This document shows positions 36,622 through 45,312 of a stretch of DNA of 64,000 bases, one piece after another. The stretch covers positions 2,879,646 to 2,943,645 of the forward strand of contig NZ_JADDXT010000002.1 in NCBI RefSeq assembly GCF_015330165.1. Reading direction: 5' to 3'. Both the position numbers and the translations under genes were made by a program. Source of the DNA: Zobellia roscoffensis (GTDB taxonomy: Bacteria; Bacteroidota; Bacteroidia; Flavobacteriales; Flavobacteriaceae). Under the pieces are notes generated by a model. That model saw nothing but the letters and a program-made list of their open reading frames with translations. It was not told the origin of the DNA and did no database searches. Position 1 is the stretch's first letter. Each line of letters begins with the position of its first letter.

Positions 36622-37523
36622 TGAATTCCACATTTCTTGGATATGCGCGATTGGCAAGACCTGCTAACTTACCGACTGCAGCAGCCGATATTTTGGCTGG
36701 TGTAGCCATTGGTGGTGTTTTTGTGGCTGGTGTTACATTAGGCTTTTTAGGTTCGGAAATGTTTACGCATATACTGTACCTAGTGTTTTCGTCCGTTTTT
36801 TTATATGCCGGCGGGGTTATTCTTAATGATGTTTTTGATTTTAAGTTAGATCAAGTAGAACGACCGGAACGGCCTATACCTAGTGGGGTTGTGTCGCTAA
36901 CCGCTGCAACTCTGTATGGTTCGGTTGCATTGGTTATAGGGGTGTTGTTGGCCTTTTTGGTGTCCAATATTTCGGGTGTTGTAGCAGTTGCTCTCGCTTT
37001 GGCTATACTTTTGTATGATGGGATTGCTAAAAAATATGATTTTTTTGGTCCATTGAGTATGGGGCTGTGCAGAGGTATAAATCTCTTGCTTGGAATGTCC
37101 ATATTAGGAGATTTCAATTACTGGTTTATGGCTATTATTCCTATCGTCTATATCTTTGCTATCACGCTGATTAGTAGGGGGGAGGTGCATGGCGAAAACA
37201 AAAACCATATTGTATTGGCAGGTGTCCTTTATGGCATGGTAATTTTGGCCGTAGCATCAATAGCTATTTTATATACGGATGCCTTAATATTTTCGTTATT
37301 GTTTCTAGTAGTGTTTGCGTTCACGGTCTTTAGGCCTTTGGTCAAAGCCCATTCCGTAAACTCTCCTGAGAATATTAAAAAAGCGGTTATGGCAGGAGTT
37401 ATATCGCTTATATTATTGGATTCGTCTATCGCTGTTGTCTTTTCAGATTGGTGGTATGGATTGATAATATTGGCATTGTTGCCGGTTTCTAAAGGCTTAT
37501 CAAAACTATTTGCCGTTACTTAA
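36621..37523 (+). CDS. eboC: EboC, UbiA-family prenyltransferase
   Basis: A 300-residue membrane protein with about nine hydrophobic helices. Two Asp-rich motifs define the UbiA family: NDVFDFKLDQVERPERP at about 69-85 (NDxxDxxxD) and YDGIAKKYDFFGP at about 132-144. These bind the prenyl diphosphate through magnesium. In the ebo cluster it suggests a prenylated, membrane-associated metabolite. It starts with one base of overlap with eboB. Confidence 0.9.
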   Translation: MNSTFLGYARLARPANLPTAAADILAGVAIGGVFVAGVTLGFLGSEMFTHILYLVFSSVFLYAGGVILNDVFDFKLDQVERPERPIPSGVVSLTAATLYGSVALVIGVLLAFLVSNISGVVAVALALAILLYDGIAKKYDFFGPLSMGLCRGINLLLGMSILGDFNYWFMAIIPIVYIFAITLISRGEVHGENKNHIVLAGVLYGMVILAVASIAILYTDALIFSLLFLVVFAFTVFRPLVKAHSVNSPENIKKAVMAGVISLILLDSSIAVVFSDWWYGLIILALLPVSKGLSKLFAVT

Positions 37524-37555
37524 GGCCAATTGTATTGGCGTTCAAAACAAATTCG

Positions 37556-38716
37556 ATGTTTAAAACAATAGAACAGAAATTTGAGGTTTCATATCAGTAT
37601 GGCCTCCACTTTACCGAAAACTTGTTCGGTGTAAAAAACACCTTGTTCAGGGATGTTATCAAAGCTTATAAAAATGAGCGTGTAAAGTTACTCTTTGTGA
37701 TTGATGATGGTGTGGCCGAAGCTCATCCGGAGTTAATAAAAAACATTAAAACCTATTGTTTGCAGTATCAGGAGAATTTGGTACATACAAAAAGTATGGT
37801 GGTACAAGGTGGTGAGGCCTGTAAGAATGATGAGAGTCAGGTTGAGGCTATTCTAAAGGGGGTTAGTGAATACGCTATTTGCCGGCATTCTTTTGTAGTC
37901 GTAATTGGCGGCGGTGCGGTTATTGATATGGCAGGTTATGCCGCGGCAATTGCCCATAGAGGTGTTAAATTGATACGCATACCAACAACGGTATTATCTC
38001 AAGATGATTCTGCGGTAGGGGTTAAGAATAGTGTGAATGCTTTTGGGAAGAAGAATTTTATTGGAACTTTCGCCCCTCCATTTGCTATTATCAATGATAC
38101 CGATTTTCTGAAGACTTTAGAACAGCGGGATTGGATTTCCGGTATTTCGGAGGCTCTAAAAGTAGCTCTGATTAAAGATGATGTCTTTTTTGAGTATCTA
38201 GAGAAAAACGCTCATTTATTAAAAGATAGAAATATTGAAGCTATGCAGTACACCATCTATAGGTGTGCCGAAATGCATATGCATCACATAGCACAGGGCG
38301 GAGACCCGTTTGAAAGTGGTTCTTCCAGACCTTTGGATTTTGGACATTGGGCTGCCCATAAATTAGAATACATGACCAATTATGCACTGCGTCATGGTGA
38401 AGCGGTGGCAAAAGGAATTGTTCTAGATGTTGCCTATGCGCATTTAATCGGTTTGATAAGTGAGACCGATTTAAATCGTGTGGTATGTGTTTTTCAGAAT
38501 ATAGGTTTTGATTTGAGTTTTCCTTTTGCCTCAGAGAAGGAAGTAACTGAATTACTAAACGGAATAGAAGAATTTCGAGAGCATTTAGGAGGGGAGCTTA
38601 CGATAACTCTTATTTCAGATATTGGAGTAAAACATGACGTTCACGAAATTGATAGAGGAACGATGAAAAATGCATTGAACTTGGTAAACGAAATTTCAAA
38701 ACTTAAAGTAGAGTAG
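37556..38716 (+). CDS. eboD: EboD, 3-dehydroquinate synthase-like protein
   Basis: A 386-residue member of the sugar-phosphate cyclase family (3-dehydroquinate synthase superfamily). The NAD-binding VIGGGAVIDMAGYAA (about 120-134), PTTVLSQDDSAVG, the zinc ligand Glu in SEALKVA, and the zinc His residues in FGHWAAHKLE and LRHGEAVAKG are all seen. I use the ATG at 37556; a TTG at 37535 would add seven residues. It is an alternative cyclase, not the shikimate enzyme, judged from its place in the ebo cluster. Product unknown. Confidence 0.85.
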   Translation: MFKTIEQKFEVSYQYGLHFTENLFGVKNTLFRDVIKAYKNERVKLLFVIDDGVAEAHPELIKNIKTYCLQYQENLVHTKSMVVQGGEACKNDESQVEAILKGVSEYAICRHSFVVVIGGGAVIDMAGYAAAIAHRGVKLIRIPTTVLSQDDSAVGVKNSVNAFGKKNFIGTFAPPFAIINDTDFLKTLEQRDWISGISEALKVALIKDDVFFEYLEKNAHLLKDRNIEAMQYTIYRCAEMHMHHIAQGGDPFESGSSRPLDFGHWAAHKLEYMTNYALRHGEAVAKGIVLDVAYAHLIGLISETDLNRVVCVFQNIGFDLSFPFASEKEVTELLNGIEEFREHLGGELTITLISDIGVKHDVHEIDRGTMKNALNLVNEISKLKVE

Positions 38717-38717
38717 C

Positions 38718-39911
38718 TTGCGCATAGATAAAAATTTTCAACTTACGTATTGTACCAATATCCACCCAGGATTTGATTGGAAGACCACTTTTGATAGTCT
38801 TAAGAATCATGTTCCGCAGATTAAGCAAAAAGTATCTCCTAATGCCCCTTTTGGGTTGGGTTTACGATTGTCTAATAAAGCGAGTGAAGAACTTGTCTTG
38901 AATGGAAATTTAGATGAATTTCAGCAATGGTTAAGTGAGAATCAGGTATATGTCTTTACCATGAACGGTTTTCCCTATGGTAATTTTCATAACGAACGTG
39001 TAAAAGATGATGTGCATGCACCAGATTGGACCACCCCAGAGCGATTGATTTATACGAAACGAATGTTTGATCAATTGGCATCTTTGCTTCCGGAAGGTAA
39101 TACAGGTGGAATTTCTACCTCTCCTGTAAGTTATAAATATTGGCACGCTACGGAAGAGGCAACAAAATCGGCTTTTGAAACGGGTGCTAAAAGTATGGTC
39201 GAAGTCGCTATTCATCTACATAAAATAGAAAAGGAAACAGGAAAATATCTACATCTCGATATTGAGCCAGAACCGGACGGTATGTTGGAAAATAGCGATG
39301 AGGTTCTTCAATTTTTCACTGATTATTTATTGCCTATTGGTGAGACCGTGATAGGTGATGCATTAGGTTTGGATGTAGAAGATGCGAAGAAATTAATTTA
39401 CCGTTATCTTACGGTTTGTTATGATATCTGCCATTTTTCATTGGCTTATGAGGAGCCAACGGAGACTTTTAAAAAATTTGAAAAAGCAGGAATTGCAATA
39501 GGTAAAATTCAAGTAAGTGCCGCTTTAAAAATTCTTTCAAATCCATCTGGTAATGAGGAAATATGGAAAGCTTTGGCACTTTTTGATGAGCCTACCTATT
39601 TACATCAAGTTACTAAAAAGGTAGATGGCAAGGTGAAAACCTATAATGACTTGCCTATTGTTCTTGAGCATAAAAAAGAGTTTGAAGAGTTACGGGCACA
39701 TTTTCATGTGCCTATATTTTTAGAACGTTTTGGAGCGTTAGATTCAACACAAGACCATATTTTAAAAGTGATAAAATATTTAAAAGAACACCCTGTTTCT
39801 GAACATTTGGAGATTGAGACCTATACTTGGGACGTTCTCCCATCTGCTCTAAAAAAAGACCTTTCCGAGTCTATTATTAGGGAGATTGATTGGTTTGTAG
39901 AAAAGTTTTAG
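38718..39911 (+). CDS. eboE: EboE, TIM-barrel metabolite traffic protein
   Basis: A 397-residue protein resembling xylose isomerase-like TIM barrels. It begins LTYCTNIHPGFDW, a segment typical of EboE. The start is TTG at 38718, just one base after the eboD stop; no ATG occurs in frame before residue 80, so TTG is required. Metal-binding candidates include DIEPEPDG and the CYDICHF segment. The protein has no signal peptide. In cyanobacterial clusters EboE is grouped with the metabolite transport machinery, but the reaction is unknown. Confidence 0.85.
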   Translation: MRIDKNFQLTYCTNIHPGFDWKTTFDSLKNHVPQIKQKVSPNAPFGLGLRLSNKASEELVLNGNLDEFQQWLSENQVYVFTMNGFPYGNFHNERVKDDVHAPDWTTPERLIYTKRMFDQLASLLPEGNTGGISTSPVSYKYWHATEEATKSAFETGAKSMVEVAIHLHKIEKETGKYLHLDIEPEPDGMLENSDEVLQFFTDYLLPIGETVIGDALGLDVEDAKKLIYRYLTVCYDICHFSLAYEEPTETFKKFEKAGIAIGKIQVSAALKILSNPSGNEEIWKALALFDEPTYLHQVTKKVDGKVKTYNDLPIVLEHKKEFEELRAHFHVPIFLERFGALDSTQDHILKVIKYLKEHPVSEHLEIETYTWDVLPSALKKDLSESIIREIDWFVEKF

Positions 39912-39914
39912 AAG

Positions 39915-41288
39915 ATGAAGAAAACGCTAGTGATTAATGTGGTGGGCTTGACCCAGCGTCTTATTGGGGAGCATACCCCATTTATAGAATCCTTTCTAAA
40001 AAAAGGAAAATCGGCTTATATAAGTCCTGTTTTGCCTGCAGTAACCTGTTCTGCACAGTCCACCTATTTAACAGGGAAAACTCCTGAGGAGCATGGTATT
40101 GTTGGGAACGGTTGGTACTTTAAAGATGAGTGTGAGGTGAAATTCTGGCGGCAGTCTAATAAATTAGTTCAGTCCGATAAACTTTGGGACGAACTTAAAA
40201 AAGAAGATGAACATTTTACTGTGGCGAACCATTTTTGGTGGTATAATATGTATTCTTCCGTAGATTATAGTTTAACGCCCAGACCTAATTATTTGGCCGA
40301 TGGCAGAAAAATACCGGATGTGTATTCATATCCTCCTGAGTTGAGAGATACGTTGCAGGATGAATTGGGTACTTTTCCATTGTTTCAGTTTTGGGGTCCT
40401 AAAACCTCTATAAAATCGAGTAAATGGATTGCTGATGCAGCTATTCGGACAGACGAGATGCATAATCCCACTTTATCATTGGTATACCTTCCTCATTTGG
40501 ATTATAACTTGCAACGTCATGGATTGGATTTTGACAAGATTAAAAAAGACCTTAAAGAGATTGATAAGGTAGTGGAGCAGTTGGTAAAGCATTTCCAGGA
40601 GCGTAATGCACAAATTGTTTTGCTTTCCGAGTATGGTATAACGGATGTAAACAACCCTATACATTTAAACAGAATCTTGCGCTCTAAAGGTTATATAGCT
40701 ATACGAGAAGAGCGTGGATTGGAACTTTTGGACGCTGGTCAGAGTAAGGCTTTTGCAGTTGCCGATCATCAAATTGCACATATTTATTTAAATGACCCTT
40801 CCGTAAAGCTAGAGGTAAAGGCTTTGTTAGAATCCATTTCTGGCGTGGAAAAAGTATTGACGGGCGATGAACTGCAAAAAGCGAATCTGAGTCATGAAAG
40901 AAGCGGAGACCTTGTTGTGGTTGCCGATGCTGATTCTTGGTTTACCTATTATTTCTGGTTGGATGATGCTAAGGCGCCAGATTATGCGCGTATGGTAGAT
41001 ATTCATAAAAAACCGGGCTATGATCCCGTAGAGATGTTGACGGATCCTAAGGATAAATTAGTGATGGCCAAGGTTGTAGCTATGTTGTTGAAGAAAAAAA
41101 TGGGATTCAGAACGGTAATGAACATCATTCCTTTGGATGCAACTTTGGTTAAAGGTTCACACGGGAGGATACCGGAAGATAAAGCGGATTTTCCTATCCT
41201 AATAACCAATCAAGTCAATGCAAATTTTAATGATGATGTGGAGGCTACAGACGTATATGCAATTCTAAAGGACCATATAACGGAGTAA
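39915..41288 (+). CDS. eboF: EboF-type alkaline phosphatase superfamily protein
   Basis: A 457-residue protein of the nucleotide pyrophosphatase/phosphodiesterase type. The probable nucleophile Thr lies in PAVTCSAQSTYLTG (about residues 41-54), and metal ligands in YLPHLDYNLQRHG, LLSEYGITDV and GSHGRIPEDKADFPI. No signal peptide is present, so it acts in the cytoplasm. It starts four bases after eboE and is followed two bases later by a TMEM220 gene. The physiological substrate is unknown. Confidence 0.85.
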   Translation: MKKTLVINVVGLTQRLIGEHTPFIESFLKKGKSAYISPVLPAVTCSAQSTYLTGKTPEEHGIVGNGWYFKDECEVKFWRQSNKLVQSDKLWDELKKEDEHFTVANHFWWYNMYSSVDYSLTPRPNYLADGRKIPDVYSYPPELRDTLQDELGTFPLFQFWGPKTSIKSSKWIADAAIRTDEMHNPTLSLVYLPHLDYNLQRHGLDFDKIKKDLKEIDKVVEQLVKHFQERNAQIVLLSEYGITDVNNPIHLNRILRSKGYIAIREERGLELLDAGQSKAFAVADHQIAHIYLNDPSVKLEVKALLESISGVEKVLTGDELQKANLSHERSGDLVVVADADSWFTYYFWLDDAKAPDYARMVDIHKKPGYDPVEMLTDPKDKLVMAKVVAMLLKKKMGFRTVMNIIPLDATLVKGSHGRIPEDKADFPILITNQVNANFNDDVEATDVYAILKDHITE

Positions 41289-41290
41289 GT

Positions 41291-41650
41291 ATGAAAATTT
41301 TCTTCAAAATAACGGGTGTTGTATTTGCAATTCTTTTTGCTTGGGGAGCTCTTGTACAGTATAACGACCCGGACGCCACGATCTGGTATGTAATCTACGG
41401 CTTGGCGGCTTTGGTTTCAATTCTGTTCGTGGTAAATCGTTTGAGTTTTAAAGTCGCTATTTTCTTCTGTTTATTGTCTATTATAGGGGCTTTCAAACAG
41501 TGGCCCGTTCAATTTGAAGGATTTACAATAGGTGAAGGTGAGATAGAAAATATAGAACGCGGAAGGGAAGCCTGTGGTTTGCTAATTATAGCAATAGTAA
41601 TGCTTATGTATGCGCTTAGAATCCGTTTTGATAAGCGTGTGCAGCATTAA
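41291..41650 (+). CDS. Transmembrane 220 (TMEM220) family protein
   Basis: A 119-residue membrane protein with four hydrophobic segments, at about 4-22, 31-50, 52-68 and 94-112. The motif QYNDPDATIWYVIYGLAA is the TMEM220 signature (vertebrate TMEM220 relatives, function unknown). It begins two bases after the eboF stop, so it is likely co-expressed with ebo genes. Its last four bases overlap the end of dnaX on the other strand, so no terminator lies between them. Confidence 0.85.
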   Translation: MKIFFKITGVVFAILFAWGALVQYNDPDATIWYVIYGLAALVSILFVVNRLSFKVAIFFCLLSIIGAFKQWPVQFEGFTIGEGEIENIERGREACGLLIIAIVMLMYALRIRFDKRVQH

Positions 41651-43482
41651 AGGTCTAGGTCGAAAGTTTGTCTGAGAAGGTCTATAGCCGGGTTTTTCTC
41701 CCTTAGTTTTTCGTATTTTTCCTCAGGAGTAAATGCGAATTTTTTAGCTATTTTTTCGTTTACGGTAATTTTAAGCTCAATAAAGTAGTTGTTGAGGTTG
41801 CTTCTTAGATGCTCCATCAAATCATATTGCTCACGCTCAATTTCCTTTTTCATGGTACCGTTAGGTAATTCAATCCAAATAGTTTTTTCTTGAATTAACT
41901 TAGGTATATCTACATTGAGGTTGGATGCTAAAATTTTTCTTCCGTCTAAATCGATTTTATGAACAAAATCGGCCCAATGTTTTTGCATTGCCTCTTCGGT
42001 GAAAGGTTCTTTCGGGAGTTTACTTTCGTCAATAGTATCGTCTTTGCGACTAAGCTCGTGTTCTTTTTTTGCTTTTAAACTAGAAATAGAAAGTCCGGAT
42101 ATTCGTTTTCCTCCGCCTATATTTATTTTTTTTGCTGGTGAGGCTTCGGGTTGAGGAGTGTTGGTTTCTTCTATCCTAGGTTCAGCAACAGCTCTGGTGC
42201 TAGGTGCATTTGTGGCTACTTCTTCTTGGTACTGTTGATTTTCCTGTTTTTCAACTGTAGCAGTTGTTTCAGGGGTAGTGGTTTTTGGTTGCTCCTGATT
42301 AGCGGTTGTGGCAGTTTGTGCCGGAGCTTTTTCGGGGTTACTATTTCCCTTAAAAAAGGAAGCAGGTGCTATAAAATCGATAGTGGAACCGTCTAGGACG
42401 TCAGATTCAGAATTTTTTTTTTCTGCCTCAAATCCAATTGAAGCTAATTTCATTAAGGTAAGTTCTACCAGCAGCCGTTGGTTTTTACTGGTTTTATACT
42501 TTAAATCGCAGTCATTGGCTATGTTTAAAGCTTGAAGTAAAAACTGCATACCGGTCTTTTTTGACTGCTCCAGGTAATTCTGCTTGGCTACATCACCAAC
42601 TTCTAGTAAGTTAATGGTATCTTGATGTTGACAGACCATTAAATCCCTAAAATGAGAAGCTAAACCACTTATAAAGTGATGACCGTCAAAACCAAGTGAT
42701 AAGGTTTTATTGAACAAAAGGAGTAACTGCGGAATGTTATGCTCAAGGATTAAATCTGTTGCCGAGAAATAGGTATCATAATCAAGAACATTAAGATTCT
42801 CCGTAACTGCTTTTCTAGTTAGTTCCTTTCCGGAAAAACTAACAACCCTGTCAAAAATAGAAAGGGCGTCTCTCATAGCTCCATCAGCCTTTTGAGCTAT
42901 AATATGCAAAGCGTCATCATCAGCGACAATACCTTGATTTTCAGCAATATATTTCAAATATTCAGCAGCGTCTTTAACTGTAATTCGCTTAAAATCAAAT
43001 ATTTGACAACGAGAAAGTATCGTAGGTATGATTTTGTGTTTTTCCGTGGTGGCCAATATAAAAATGGCATGCTTTGGTGGTTCTTCCAACGTTTTTAGAA
43101 AAGCGTTGAAGGCCGATTGTGAGAGCATGTGCACCTCATCTATAATATATACTTTGTATTTACCAACTTGGGGTGGTATGCGTACCTGGTCAATAAGGTT
43201 ACGAATATCATCTACAGAGTTGTTTGAAGCGGCATCGAGCTCAAAAATATTAAAAGCAAAGTCTTCACCTTCTTTTTCGGTACCATCAGAATTAATCTGT
43301 TTGGCTAAGATTCTGGCGCATGTAGTCTTGCCAACCCCACGTGGACCACAGAACAAAAGAGCCTGCGCCAAGTGATTGTGTTCAATGGCGTTAGTCAGGG
43401 TATTGGTAATGGCCTGCTGCCCCACAACATCTCTAAATGTTTGAGGTCTGTACTTACGTGCCGATACAATAAAGGGTTCCAA
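41647..43482 (-). CDS. dnaX: DNA polymerase III subunit gamma/tau
   Basis: A 611-residue AAA+ clamp-loader subunit. Residues 8-230 are the ATPase domain with Walker A GPRGVGKTT (about 46-54), IDEVHMLS (Walker B) and ILATTEKHKIIPTILSRCQIF with sensor 1 and SRC. Domain III follows to about residue 360, and a Thr/Pro/Glu-rich tail covers 380-490. Unlike E. coli DnaX, the zinc-binding loop between the P-loop helix and ELDAASNNS has no Cys residues: it is a short acidic stretch. The first ATG is used; a -7 box TATATTTG (minus strand, 43522-43529) lies 40 bases upstream. Confidence 0.96.
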   Translation of the reverse strand: MEPFIVSARKYRPQTFRDVVGQQAITNTLTNAIEHNHLAQALLFCGPRGVGKTTCARILAKQINSDGTEKEGEDFAFNIFELDAASNNSVDDIRNLIDQVRIPPQVGKYKVYIIDEVHMLSQSAFNAFLKTLEEPPKHAIFILATTEKHKIIPTILSRCQIFDFKRITVKDAAEYLKYIAENQGIVADDDALHIIAQKADGAMRDALSIFDRVVSFSGKELTRKAVTENLNVLDYDTYFSATDLILEHNIPQLLLLFNKTLSLGFDGHHFISGLASHFRDLMVCQHQDTINLLEVGDVAKQNYLEQSKKTGMQFLLQALNIANDCDLKYKTSKNQRLLVELTLMKLASIGFEAEKKNSESDVLDGSTIDFIAPASFFKGNSNPEKAPAQTATTANQEQPKTTTPETTATVEKQENQQYQEEVATNAPSTRAVAEPRIEETNTPQPEASPAKKINIGGGKRISGLSISSLKAKKEHELSRKDDTIDESKLPKEPFTEEAMQKHWADFVHKIDLDGRKILASNLNVDIPKLIQEKTIWIELPNGTMKKEIEREQYDLMEHLRSNLNNYFIELKITVNEKIAKKFAFTPEEKYEKLREKNPAIDLLRQTFDLDL

Positions 43483-43521
43483 AAAAACTTGCGGTTTAGA
43501 ATTTACTTTAACTCAATACTA

Positions 43522-43529
43522 CAAATATA
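43522..43529 (-). promoter_or_regulatory. Probable -7 box of dnaX
   Basis: TATATTTG on the minus strand, 40 bases before the dnaX ATG. No good TTTG at -33 is found, so it is a partial match. Confidence 0.4.
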
Positions 43530-43594
43530 AAATAAGGAATGATAAGTGCCTTTTATTTCGATGGGATAAAGTCTTTATTTATCAACAATTGTAC

Positions 43595-43602
43595 TAATTT
43601 AG
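43595..43602 (+). promoter_or_regulatory. Probable -7 box of rnpB
   Basis: TAATTTAG, one base off TAnnTTTG, ends seven bases before the predicted 5' end of the RNase P RNA (43609), the right distance for a start site there. Confidence 0.4.
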
Positions 43603-43608
43603 CACGTT

Positions 43609-43912
43609 AAGCAGGCCGCCTTATCGCTGCCGTGAAAACGGGAGAGGAAAGTCCGGACACCATAGTGCAGCATAGCGGGTAACGCCCGTCGTCCGTTTTA
43701 CGGAAAGGACAAGTGCAGCAGAAAGTATGTACAGGTAATGCTGTAGTGAAACCAGGTAAACTCTATGCGGTGAAACGTCATGTAAATCGGTGCTTGAGGG
43801 CTGCACGCCCGAGCCGAAGGGTAGGCGGTTTGAGACTAATAGTAATGTTAGTACTAGATAAATGATAGGGAGGTCTTTAGGGACTCAACAGAATCCGGCT
43901 TATGGCCTGCTT
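43609..43912 (+). ncRNA. rnpB: RNase P RNA, class A
   Basis: The catalytic RNA that removes 5' leaders from pre-tRNAs. The ends AAGCAGGCC (43609-43617) and GGCCTGCTT (43904-43912) pair to form helix P1. The universal motif GAGGAAAGTCCGG is at 43644-43656 (P4 5' strand region), and ACAGAATCCGGCTTA, the conserved 3' element, begins at 43888. Length about 304 bases, smaller than E. coli (377), as usual for flavobacteria. A T run follows immediately as terminator. Confidence 0.96.
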
Positions 43913-43930
43913 AATTTTTTTTGGTAATTG

Positions 43931-44479
43931 TTAGTCTTGGTTTGGAGCCTCAAAAAAACTAAAAACACTACTGCCGTATTTTCGTTTTTCAGAAAAATTA
44001 TGGACGTGAGATAAGTCCATATGACTGGCGTGTTCAATTATGACTGCACCGTTGTTATGTAATAGCCCATTTTTAAATACCATTTCAGGTATTTTTTCAA
44101 AAGATTCTAATGGCAAATCGTATGGTGGATCTGCAAATATGATGGTTGCTTTTTCTTTTGATTTTTCAAGATAGGTAAAGACATCACTTTTAAAGGCTAC
44201 AATACCCATATCAAGAGCTTCCGAAGTTTCGGTAATGAATTTTACACACCCATAATCCGCATCAACTGCGCTAATTTGTTCCGTTCCTCTAGAGGCAAAC
44301 TCGTAACTGATGTTGCCCGTTCCGGCAAATAGATCAAGTACAATAAGCTCATCAAAATAATAGCGATTATTGAGGATATTGAACAGGGCTTCTTTGGCCA
44401 TGTCGGTTGTTGGGCGAACTGGTAATTTTTTAGGAGCCGTTAGTCGTTTTCCTTTATGTATACCTGATATGATGCGCAT
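43931..44479 (-). CDS. rsmD: 16S rRNA (guanine966-N2)-methyltransferase RsmD
   Basis: A 182-residue Rossmann-fold methyltransferase acting on G966 of 16S rRNA. The N-terminal MRIISGIHKGKRL and PVRPTTDMAKEALFNIL are the family signature. The SAM site is DLFAGTGN (about 49-56), and the catalytic FADPPYDLP lies at about 115-123. It overlaps the DUF3822 stop by one base, being the last gene of a three-gene minus-strand operon that converges with rnpB. Confidence 0.95.
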   Translation of the reverse strand: MRIISGIHKGKRLTAPKKLPVRPTTDMAKEALFNILNNRYYFDELIVLDLFAGTGNISYEFASRGTEQISAVDADYGCVKFITETSEALDMGIVAFKSDVFTYLEKSKEKATIIFADPPYDLPLESFEKIPEMVFKNGLLHNNGAVIIEHASHMDLSHVHNFSEKRKYGSSVFSFFEAPNQD

Positions 44480-45312
44480 TAAAAAGCATTTATTACGGTG
44501 AAATCAATAGTGTCCTCTGGTTTGTCTATGCCAGGGTGTTCTGTAAAGGACGGATAAAACATAGAAACATCCTTTACATAGTTGTAGCATAAATCATAGA
44601 TATCATCATCTTTTTCAATATCACCAAACAATTTAATAGAAACTGATTCCGCATCAAGTTCTAACTGTTCCAAGGTAAAAAGGAGATAGTAGAGAAAATC
44701 TTCTTTAGTGACAAAATTAAAACTATTGAAGAGTAACAGTTTTTTTGATGCAATAATAGTCACGTCCATTTGGCGCTGAGAAGTGTGTATATAGCACACG
44801 GCATTTTTACTGATAGTTTGACCGTTCATTAATGCTTCTACCATAACAGTGCCGTTATGCTTAAAGGTAAACTCACCAAAAAGGTCGTAGATGTAGTTAT
44901 TGATGTTTACAAAAGGGACATAAACATTGTTGATTTCAAAACTTTCAAGTTCATCAAAAGCTAAGTGATCGTTAGCTAATATTTTAGTATTGAACTTAAG
45001 GTAATTGGCTAGTTCGTCTTCGTTGAACAGGGTTTTGGGAACAAGACCAAATAAGTTGTTTCTGTGTACTACTACAATTTCAGAATACTGCTCTTGCTCT
45101 ATTTTATGTGAAGAAAAAAGAAGTTTTAAGCGTTTTAATATTTCATAAGGAGTGAGTTCTTTTGCAAAAACCACTTTTTCAACTTCTAAAATACTATTGG
45201 CTATTGTGTCAAAAACACAAAAAGAAAGTCCATTCAAGCTAACTTGAATGGACAGTTTTTTAAAATTTTCCACTGGTTCCCCAGTATTATTTATTGTCAC
45301 TTTTTTTGTCAT
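44479..45312 (-). CDS. DUF3822 family protein
   Basis: A 277-residue protein of the DUF3822 family, found in Flavobacteria and relatives. The segments KKLSIQVSLNGLSFCVFD, VVHRNNLFGLVPKTLF and ANYLKFNTKILANDHLA are conserved. Its fold resembles actin/FtsA-like or PilM-like proteins only loosely; no function is known. I use the ATG at 45312 (MTKKV), 26 bases inside the preceding gene; a more upstream ATG at 45348 would overlap it by 62 bases and lacks conservation. It is followed by rsmD with a one-base overlap, so function may be coupled. Confidence 0.82.
   Translation of the reverse strand: MTKKVTINNTGEPVENFKKLSIQVSLNGLSFCVFDTIANSILEVEKVVFAKELTPYEILKRLKLLFSSHKIEQEQYSEIVVVHRNNLFGLVPKTLFNEDELANYLKFNTKILANDHLAFDELESFEINNVYVPFVNINNYIYDLFGEFTFKHNGTVMVEALMNGQTISKNAVCYIHTSQRQMDVTIIASKKLLLFNSFNFVTKEDFLYYLLFTLEQLELDAESVSIKLFGDIEKDDDIYDLCYNYVKDVSMFYPSFTEHPGIDKPEDTIDFTVINAF

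Noticed and set aside
43621..43806. A 61-residue minus-strand frame
   Set aside because: It lies inside the RNase P RNA gene, which has all conserved motifs on the plus strand.
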